Positions 55,673-64,000 of a stretch of DNA of 64,000 nt are shown piece by piece. The stretch is from Oikopleura dioica (Eukaryota; Chordata; Appendicularia; Copelata; Oikopleuridae): the NCBI GenBank assembly GCA_907165135.1, contig OU015568.1, forward strand, positions 11,850,501 through 11,914,500. Direction: 5' to 3'. The translations under genes were made by a program, and so were the position numbers. Numbering within the stretch: the first letter of the stretch is position 1; each line of letters starts with the position of its first letter. The notes under the pieces are model-generated. The model was not told the origin of the DNA and searched no databases. It saw only the letters and a program-made list of their open reading frames with translations.

Positions 55673-56638
55673 TCAGCAAGATCCAATCGGCTTGACGGTA
55701 TCGCCATTGCAGCAAACTTGTTTGTCAACCTTAATGACTCTTTATAAACGCCAACATAATGAGCTAACCTTGAAAATAGTTCGACCGAGTCCAAATCCAC
55801 AACATTCTGTCACAGCTGCGGCTGATTTTTGAGCTTTGTTTCCAGAAGATCCTGATCGGCCTTCAAGGGAGCTGTCTTTCGGTGCCTTTGGGATACATCG
55901 AGCTTCTCGGTCGAATCCGTTCTTCGTGCTGAAAGATTCATCGAACGAAATCGACATCTAAAAAAGTTGAAAACACATCATTTTTGGATTACTCTTTACC
56001 TTTCCGAAAGCTTGAGCAAACTGAAGATCGCACTGGCAGATGGTGTGCCCACAAGTATCACGTCTATCTTGGCAAACGGATCCTTTCTTCTTATTGAAGC
56101 TAGAATTGTAATTTCCTCGGCCGTTGCAAGTTGAGCCATGATCCTTGGCAGCGCATTTGTAGCAGAAAAGGAGTGATTTTGAGAGCTCATCGATCAAATC
56201 AGCCGGTTGTCCTTTTCCAGCGTACCCAGTCTCGCCTTTTTGGAGTGGGTGTCCGTAGCAGCCAGTTTCTTCCAAATCCTCCAAGGCGTATTTGGAAGCT
56301 TATTTTGGAATTATCAAGTGCTCATTTCGTTAAATATTTTATCGCTAATGAAAACACCTTCCTGTTTCCTGGTCAATCATCAAGTCAAGCCTGAGCTTTC
56401 TTCCAGAAAATAGAAGTTTTCCTAAATCACTTCTACTCGCCCCAGCTCGGAAAGCTTCTTGAAGATCTCCCTGCCATTTTTCCATCCTGTCGCCGATCTT
56501 CGTTCCTACCATTTCCTGCTCATAAAGGCTAGTCTCAACCCAATCATTCAGCACTCTCAAGTTCTCAATAGCAGTATCGAGGTCGATGCTCTCGGCGGAA
56601 ATGGCGGAGAAACCGGCGAATAAAAATGCACTCTTCAT
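55673..56638 (-). CDS. Secreted PLA2-like protein with Cys-Cys tail, catalytic residues lost (B)
   Basis: Four exons (56362-56638, 56000-56298, 55769-55957, 55673-55729) join in phase to 273 residues. A signal peptide MKSAFLFAGFSAISA starts it. The PLA2-like core holds LEETGCYGHPLQKGETGYAG (degenerate calcium loop), LSKSLLFCYKCAAKDHG where the active-site helix should be, and CGHTICQCDLQFAQ. The catalytic His-Asp pair is replaced by Leu-Leu and the preceding Cys by Ser. The tail has TECCGFG and QVCCNGD, echoing gene A at 8.8 kb. Intron 1 (56299-56361) needs GA-AG; intron 3 is 39 bp. Probably a structural or binding protein of the secreted house, by inference. Confidence 0.78.
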
Positions 56639-58009
56639 ATTTTCTATGTTTGAAATTGCTCGATCGAAATACCTATTTATTTCGGTCTCTCACGAATTTG
56701 TCTTGCTTTCTTTAATCTCGGCGGTGTTTTTATGAGCTGGAAATGGATGTCGGACATGCTTGATAACGATTTGATTGGCGGCAACTCACGTTCCACAATT
56801 GTAAAATTATCAGGAAACAGTAGAGAAGTCTTATCTTATGCTGTTGCGATTTTTGCTATCATCTGACGGATAGACAATTGGATGCTCAACTATCCTGCTC
56901 AATAAATCCTGCATGATATCACATGAATTTGATGCTCACGTTTTCTTTAGAAATTCTTGAATATTTGGTCGTTTATATTTTCTGCACCAGAAACGGTTGA
57001 AGAAATTGGATTTTTGAATAAAGACATTGAAATCATCGTCAGATGGGTTGAAGGGGTTTATTCTGGGGATAAAGGTGGTACAGGTGATGATGGTTTGAAA
57101 TCGCTTTTTTGATGTGGGTACAGCAGAATGGTAGGCAGTGAAGAGGGCAGTGAGGTTCCGGAAACAAATCATAACTCTGATTTTGATCTGTTAGTTTTTT
57201 TGTCCGCCCGGTATCCTGGGTACGATTTTTGACGCCGAAGAGGCAGGTGAAGGGTTGGTTCATCAGTGAAGTGGATAAAAGTACAGTCCGGCACTTTCTA
57301 GTACAGGAAAGGGTTGCTGAGGCAGGGCAGAACGGGTTCAGTCAGATTCACTCACAAGTCAGAGAATTTTCAAGTTTCATCATTGAAAAAATGAAAGTCC
57401 TTAGCGCTCCTTTGATCATTTTAGGTACTGGGTACGTTTCAAAGGAACGCTAGGGGAAACTAAAATATGGATAAATGAGCTTATCCTTCAATAAATAAAA
57501 ATAAATATGAAAAGAAAGTTGAGAAATTTAAGCGTATACTACTACGCCAATCAAAAATAATAGCTGTAGCAACCTGTTCGCACACAAAAGGGACAAATTG
57601 CAAGTATGCTAGAATCTCGGGATAGCTGGATAGGCCGTTGAAATTTACAAGAACAAAAAAAAATTTGCCAAGCCATCCCGAGAATAAACAAAAGAAAGTG
57701 TAAAACTATGCTCAAAGTGGAAGGTCACCTTTGGTCTGATTTGCTGCACATATAGCAGGGTTCGGTTCAGGAGCACACGAGAATGAATTGAGAGTAGCAG
57801 TTACTTTGAAACAGAGGTAAGGTACTAGGTAATCAGAGTTTGAGTTGTGTGCGAGCAGGGCTGGGTACAACTGAACAGTGTTTTGAACTTGAATTGGAGT
57901 GAGGGGTCCAAGAAGATACATTTACAGATTAAATACGTTGAAGTAAAGGTAGGAAGTAGAGGAAGAGGAGTGAACTAGGTAGAAACATAATAACATACAC
58001 CAAAGTTGC
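56639..58009. other. Intergenic, nothing recognised
   Basis: Between two minus-strand genes. Several short open frames on both strands show no splice logic or family resemblance. Confidence 0.45.
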
Positions 58010-61000
58010 TTATGCTTGACCGCGCTCGATCTTACGGATTTGTCTGATCGCCCAGCCAGCAAGACGCTTGGTTCTATCCACTCTCGAGCGGTTTCCAAGC
58101 TGGAGAAGGCTCTGAATTTTTCGTTGATACCAATCTCACAATTTTAACACTAACCTGAACTCCCTGAGCAGAGAAAGCCTGCATCAATTGATTCTGAGGG
58201 ATAGTAGATCCGAAAACCATCGAGATATCCCCGATCAGACCGCAAGCGTTTTTCAACAAGCTGTCGGTCATCTCGTCTGTATTCTCTGCGATCTTGCACA
58301 AAAACTCGAAGATGAATGGCAAGTACTGCTCGAGAGCTCGAACTTGGCTGGCTTGTGGGTTTGAGTTCTCATCGTCGCCCTTGAGCCCTTGAATGATACC
58401 GGTGAAGGCGTCGAGGCAGGCTTCGCGGAGATCGGTTTGGTAGTCCAACATTTCGTAGTCGTTGGCATCGACCTCGAATGAAGCAGCTTGTTGAAGAGCT
58501 TCCATCACTGGAGCAAGATACTGTGAGAAGTCAGGACCGATGGCCAGAGCAGAGTCGCCGATGGCGGCAACGATTTGGGGCTTGACAGATCGATCGATGG
58601 AGGCGGAGATAAGCGCGTTGTACATCTTTGTCATGATCTCCTCGAAGTAGTTCTTGAAGTCTTTGCCCATTGCGCGGCAGAGGTCGGTAACGACACCAAC
58701 GGCTGCGATGCAGACAGCAATTTCAGCGTGGTTTTCGAGGGAAACAATGAGGTACGGCTTGAAGTGGGGCATGTACTTCTCGAATCCCTTGCCGACGACT
58801 TCGATGAGAGTTCCGACCGCGCCAAGAGCATCTTCTTGGACAGAACCAACGCCGTTTGATTTGCTGAAAAAGAGTTTACCTTTTGATGTCTAGAAATACG
58901 ACTTACGCAAGCATCTTGAGTAGGTACTCCATGCACTTGTCGGAGAGCTCATTCATGTGCTCGGGTTTGACCTTTCGGATGATGGCAGTCAGAGTGGCAC
59001 AGAGGAGACCCTGCATATCGTGGTACTGCGACATCATCGAGCTATCGATTCCGTTCTCCATGGCGAAGAGGTTCTGGATTCGAGTCATGACTTCTTCGGT
59101 TGTCTAAAACCCTATTTATCGAACGCTCGATTTCTATGATGGTACCTTGAGGACAATGTCGTAGCAATCATCCGGTGCATTCTTCATCAATTCCATGATG
59201 GCTTCATAAGCCGCGTTTCTCAAGTTCTCCTGGTTACCATCTTGTCTGTTGGTCGTGGCCAAGAGCTTCTCAATGATACCACCGAAGAACTTAAAATTGA
59301 GTAGGGGAAGATAAGGAGGATAGCGCTTACTCGAGACATGCAGTAAGTTGTTGGTGTGTCTTCAGTTCCGAGCTGATTCTGCGCATGATCGTAGGCAGCA
59401 TCAGAGAGAGAAGAGAACGCCCAGCAAATGTTTTGGGCAACGCGGGGCTCGTCACCGAGACCGTTGACCATAGCCTGAAGGACGTGCTCGAAGATTTTGG
59501 GGTTGAGGACGGCTTCCGGGACGATATCGCAGACTCGACCAACGAACCAAGCAGCTGTATCTCGGACAGCCGCGGAGGGATCCGTCATTGCTTTGACGAT
59601 GATTGGGAAGGCCTGAAACTAGTAAGCAAATTTCAAGAGATGAACTGCGTACCTGGTCGATGGCAGGCTTGAGATTTTCAACAGCGGGTCCTTCGAGAAT
59701 GGATCCGAAGCACATGAGCGCGGCTTCTCTATTTTGCCACTTGGGGTTTTCGAAGTTTGACCCGATGAAATCCATCACTTGCGGGAGGATATTGTTTCCG
59801 CAAGAGTTCGCTAGAAAACTTATATGCTTCTGACGTAGTCGAATTCTATACCTAAGTTCATAAGACAAACACCAGCAGCCTTGGAAGGGCTCCACTCGTC
59901 AGTGTTCGTGTCGTCGTCCTGCTGCGTAAGGAGGACCGTTAATTTGGGACACAAATGCGGGAGGGCCCCATCGGCGTAGTTTTGAGAAAGTCTTGTTGGT
60001 TCCTGACCGCTTTCTCGGGCCTCTTCGGCTTCCAGAGTCAAATCCATTTCTTCATCGCAAATAGTCGACCAGAATTCGATGGCCTAGATCGTTATTAGGA
60101 GAAGTAAGATCCTACATCTTGAAGAACCCGTATATACCGGTGAAAACATGTCTTTTTTGTAAAGACAAAGACAAGAGAATCTTGATAATAAAGAAATTAT
60201 CACGAAAGACTTTGATCTCATACCTGAAGGATAATTTGCTCTGGTTGACTGAGATCCATTGAAGAAATCGTAATTTTAAAGATATCCTGCATGTAGTTTT
60301 GAATATGCTAAATAATTTCGTTGAAAACCTGATCGGAAAAGAGCAATTTACCTCGTAGTAGAGCATGGCGATTTTGACGAGGCACTCAAGTGCTCTCGTT
60401 CTGATTGTGACATCGTTGTCACTGTTGTTGGGGTCCTTGACTGTCTGGTTGCAGACGACCTGCATGATGTGATTTCTTTCATTGTCGACTTCAAAATTAT
60501 TTTTGACGAATTCAAGCGAGTTGAAAAGCGCCGTAATCGCAGCTTGCCGAATGTATTGATTTTGGTTCGCTAGCTGAACAATGGAGTAATCTACTGTACG
60601 CGACAAGGGAACGTACAAGGCCAGAGCAAATGGAGGTGAGGATGAGATTGGACTGCGAACTCAGCAGTTCCGGCTTCACGTCGCTGCAAATGTAACCAAT
60701 AGCCTCGATAGAGGCTTCTTTTGTTCGCTCGAATCTGCAAGCTGCTTTTTCCTGGAAGAAAATTAGTTAGGAAGAATGGATAGTTACGTACGTCAGTAGC
60801 ATTGGTCGCTAAGGCTTGGATAACTTCTCCCCAGTGGCCGTGTGGCAACTCGGCTCCGGCGATGGCGGCGATTACTTGAGGAATAGAACTCGGCCGACTG
60901 AAAATGAATGGTCAAGAATCATAGAACATTGCCTTGTCCTCACCGTGTTTCAGATCCGAGAGCGTTGAAAGAGTTCGTTTTGACTTGATCCCGGAGGTTT

Positions 61001-61299
61001 TTGTCGATCATTAGCCAGCGCTGCTGATACTCCATCTTCGTCTGATTATTGTTGGAGACCAAGTGATTCTTGAGCTGCAACGCGGCCTGGAATCGACAGA
61101 GCTCATCATTCTGCGGATTTGCGAGCACTATAACGAGAAATAGAAGAAGAAGAAAGAGGAGGGCTAACTGACCTACTGAGAGCTGAACAAGGAATTCTGG
61201 TAAGTTGCTCTTGGCAGCTTGTTCAAGCTGAGTCTGTGCCTCCCTGCAGTGAACTGCGTCCGTCGTCTTCTTCAAAATTTCTAACAGTTGCGCCGCCAT
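58010..61299 (-). CDS. KPNB1: Importin subunit beta-1
   Basis: Nuclear import receptor built of HEAT repeats. Thirteen exons (61173-61299, 60944-61127, 60792-60897, 60617-60751, 60352-60573, 60224-60307, 59852-60083, 59653-59810, 59331-59612, 59146-59289, 58907-59103, 58155-58863, 58010-58111) join in phase to 893 residues (vertebrate 876). Landmarks: EFLVQLSVVLANPQND, NALFNSLEF-type helix (ITALFNSLEFVKNNF), the acidic loop QQDDDTNTDEW at about residue 340, DTAAWFVGRVCDIVPEA, EPRVAQNICWAFSSL, RSVKPQIVAAIGDSALAIG and DLREACLDAFTGIIQGLKGD. The intron at 60574-60616 is 43 bp. The ATG follows a CTTCAG plus nine bases. All introns are GT-AG. Confidence 0.96.
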
Positions 61300-61898
61300 T
61301 CTATTTTTCTGAAGAAAACAAGCTTTTAGCAAAAGTCATTACGTAATCAAATTTTTCGACGAAATTCTCTAAAGAACTGATAATTATCAGTATCGTATTT
61401 ACGGTAATATCTCTACGTAAAAAGTAAAACGAATGGAAGCAAAAAGAAGTGAGAATAAGTTTGCCCTCAGAATAACTCGAAGAATGCGTTTGAACGGAAT
61501 CGACCAATCAGATTTGCGCGATTGTGCGCCCGAGCGAGCGAAATTGAGAAAAACGACCAACCGAACTTACGCCATTTTTATTTGAAAATCAAGATCTTTG
61601 CATAATCTGTCTTATGCAATATATTTTGTAGTTGGAAATTATTAATTTTACTTATCGAAAAGTTGCTCTAATTTTATCAGTGATCAGTTTTCTTCGATTA
61701 TTCTTTTGTCGCATACTTATCAGACTCTAAACATCTTTTACGTCAATGTTTATAATTTGTGAACAATTGTTTACGATAGAATCTTGATAAGACTATGCCA
61801 GAATTCCCAGTTATTATATTTTGTATAATTTTCTACTCATAACATCTGTGGCAATTAAGATTGAATTCGTCAATGTTCTAAAAGGCTGATAAAGCAGC
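61300..61898. promoter_or_regulatory. Shared upstream region of KPNB1 and ALG11
   Basis: The 600-bp gap between divergent starts is the only space for both promoters. It is A+T-rich; I see no clear TATA box or initiator. Confidence 0.4.
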
Positions 61899-63669
61899 AT
61901 GATATTCGTAACTACCCTCTTTATATTCGTATTTATTCTAATCCGCTTCGGAAGACGTCAAAACAACTCAGTCGCCTTCTTTCATCCTTATTGCGACGCT
62001 GGTGGAGGTGGAGAACGCGTTCTCTGGGAAGCTGTTACTGCTATTTCGCAGAAATATTCAAACAAGCAAATTTATATTTACACCGGAGATGAAGCTTCTG
62101 GAAAGGAAATTCTAAAAAGAGCAGAAGCACGATTCAATATCAAGGTTGAAGATGTTATTTTTGTGCATTTGAAGTATCGATGGTTAGTCGAAGCGGCTAC
62201 TTGGCCAAGTTTCACGCTTGCTGGACAGAGTTTCGGGTCAATTTTATTGGCATTCGAGGTACAGTTGTAACACTTATCCATTGAATAATCTCATTCTTAT
62301 ACTATCCAATCGTTAATCGATTCCTTAATTCATTTTGACTATGAAAATAATCAAAACTTTTCCAATTTTATACGAGAAAACAGGTGTTTCACGCTCGAAC
62401 CATTATATCCGAACGATCCAACCTAAAAACTACTAGGCGCTGCTTAAAGTGAACCCTGAAATCGTCATCGACTCGATGGGCTACAGCTTTACCTACCCCC
62501 TCTTTTGGCTTTTCGGTTGCAAAGTTGGCTGCTACATCCACTATCCAACGATTTCTACAGACATGTTACAAAAGGTTTCGAAGCGAGAAGCAGATTTTAA
62601 CAACAGTGAAACGATTGCCAATAATTCTGTCCTTTCATCAGGTTTTTCTCTTTCTCTTGAGTTGATTTGTCATTTTTCTATTCAGGAAAACTTCTCTATT
62701 ATCAGTTGTTTTCGAAGCTTTACGCTTTCTGTGGAAATCGATCTTCTGTCGTCATGACGAATTCTTCATGGACGCAAAATCATTTGGATCAAATTTGGAC
62801 CAGGAAGTCGTCGAAAATATTTCCTCCTTGCGACGTGTCCGCTTTTACTAAATTAGGAAAGAGTGCTATTTCTATTTTGCTTTCATTTTATTTCGTTATA
62901 ATTTATTCCTTGTGACAATTCATCAGAGAAATCTAAAGAGGAAAAATGTTAATTAAGCTCTCTTGTAGAGCTGGAAAAGAGGCGAATTCCATTTCAGATT
63001 ATGTCTTTAGCCCAATTTAGGCCAGAGAAAAATCATAAGGAAAAGGCGTTAATTTAGGTATCTCTTTGTTAGAGACTCTGACTAGAACAACTCATTCAAT
63101 ATTATATTTCTACATCAGGAAATCTTGTTTATTGACCCTCAACTAAGCTCCAAGTTGAAGCGTTCAAGCTGTTGTACAAGAATCCTGCTTTTTCGTCCGC
63201 CCGACTCATCATGGCAGGAGGAGTTCGTAACCCAGGCGATCAATCCCGCGTGGACGAACTAAACGACTTAATATCCGAATACGGCCTAAGCGATTCAATC
63301 ACCATTGAGAAGAATATTTCTTTTGAACGAATCATCGAGTTATTTGAGACTTCTTCCTGTGGCATACACACGATGAAGGATGAGCATTTCGGAATTACGT
63401 GCGTGGACTTTCAAGCCTCCGGCACAATCGCAGTGGGGCACAACTCGGCCGGTCCCAAAGAAGACATTTTCGTCGATTATGACGGAGAAACGACTGGCTT
63501 TCTCGCCACTGACGCCAGGTCTTTCGCTGATTCCATGGAAAAGATTCTTCTTCTTTCCAAAGAGAGACGACGTCAGATTCAGAAAAACGCAAGAAACGCA
63601 TGTGCGAGATTCTCATCGGAACAGTTCAAGACGGATTTTCTTTATGCCACTGCAAAACTATTCAAGTGA
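61899..63669 (+). CDS. ALG11: ALG11 alpha-1,2-mannosyltransferase
   Basis: Adds the fourth and fifth mannoses to the dolichol-linked N-glycan precursor on the cytosolic face of the ER. Five exons (61899-62258, 62437-62641, 62686-62856, 62969-63039, 63148-63669) join in phase to 442 residues (vertebrate 492; the N-terminus is shorter). An N-terminal membrane helix MIFVTTLFIFVFILI is followed by FFHPYCDAGGGGERVLWEAV, then DSMGYSFTYPLFW, HYPTISTDML, NSSWTQNH, FPPCDVSAF, AQFRPEKNH and the GT4-family donor-site motif KDEHFGI. The first two introns are GT-AG; introns 3 and 4 need GA-AG to keep the conserved frame. Confidence 0.95.
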
Positions 63670-63843
63670 AAGTTCCTTTAATTACAATAACTTTCTTTCG
63701 TCTTTTTTTAACATTCATTTCTCATTATCTATTAGATATCGTGAGTGCAATAAAACTTTTCTGTACTTCCTTTCTTTCGCTAAATATAGTGCTTCACTTA
63801 GAAACTGAAAATTAAAAAGGACTGCATTCAGATGAAAATATCA

Positions 63844-64000
63844 TGGCAGTGAGCATGGAAGTCGATCAGGTCCCTCCAACCCAGCAGCCTGAAGCAACCG
63901 CTACTCCAGTTTCAGTGCCTCCCGAAACAAATCCCCAAGAAAATGATTCAATCAAAGCAGAAGGGGAAAACAACAATGATTCCGCAGCACTGCCAAAGCC
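63844..64000 (+). CDS. N-terminus of a further gene, cut by the window edge
   Basis: An ATG at 63844 opens 52 codons to the end of the window, reading MAVSMEVDQVPPTQQPEATA and on: a disordered, Pro/Gln/Glu-rich start with a later KAEGENNND. A CATTCAG lies 13-20 bp upstream, so it may be trans-spliced and downstream of ALG11 in an operon (174 bp gap). The product cannot be told from this piece. Confidence 0.5.

Noticed and set aside
57039..57453. Frames on both strands between PLA2-like gene B and KPNB1
   Set aside because: Low-complexity, non-ATG or poor context, and no exon-joining solution found.
60084..60223. Open frame running through the KPNB1 intron
   Set aside because: It contains good GT and AG sites and the flanking exons join in phase to match the family.
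61128..61176. Unusual GT-TA or TA-AG splice pair in importin intron 1
   Set aside because: Shifting the donor to GTCAGT (exon ending at 61173) gives an ordinary 45-bp GT-AG intron and the conserved LSVVLANP joint.
1..64000. CRISPR arrays, phage or bacterial operons
   Set aside because: No regularly spaced identical repeats; gene structure, introns and tRNAs are animal-type throughout.

Overview
The window looks like nuclear DNA of a larvacean tunicate, most likely Oikopleura dioica or a close relative. Genes are small and closely packed, with many 40-60 bp introns. ATGs often sit just behind a pyrimidine-rich AG, as expected for spliced-leader trans-splicing. Chordate-type proteins occur beside secreted phospholipase-A2-like proteins of the kind reported from the larvacean house. 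At least eleven introns need GA at the 5' splice site and AG at the 3' site to keep a conserved reading frame; non-GT introns are a known oddity of this lineage. Species assignment is inference. Exon models were built by hand from splice sites, phase continuity and recalled protein-family similarity; no search was run.

Left part (1-34.9 kb). One 30-kb minus-strand gene for beta-spectrin dominates, with about 34 exons running from two N-terminal exons near 34.8 kb, through both calponin-homology domains (30.1-27.8 kb) and about 17 spectrin repeats, to a PH domain and a stop codon at 4632. Its introns hold an opposite-strand gene for a catalytically dead PLA2-like secreted protein (8.8-9.9 kb), one tRNA-Arg(ACG), three identical tRNA-Lys(CTT) genes (two forming a near-perfect palindrome) and a long inverted-repeat element. 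An alternative first exon lies at 32.1 kb. The stop codon falls inside an inverted-repeat element.

Middle (35-45 kb). Transposon-rich DNA with two related TTAA-flanked long-terminal-inverted-repeat elements (38.0 and 42.2 kb) and several small lineage-specific genes: an acidic protein with a possible LC3-interacting motif, a protein with neuropeptide-style KK...GRRRR processing signals, a TATA-driven short secreted protein, and a 406-residue coiled-coil protein.

Right part (45.5-64 kb). Compact housekeeping genes: METTL6 (minus) with a whole MFS transporter gene (plus) nested in its single intron, an AT-hook protein, AP-3 mu, an EFCAB11-like protein and SMARCB1, then tRNA-Cys. A 1.5-kb foldback-like transposon with a perfect 9-bp target duplication and a second element nested inside it follows. 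After that come a second PLA2-like secreted protein, importin beta (KPNB1), ALG11 and the start of one more gene cut by the window edge. AP3M and the EFCAB11-like gene are 58 bp apart on the same strand, as in a trans-spliced operon.

No bacterial-type features (CRISPR, phage, Shine-Dalgarno operons) are present.
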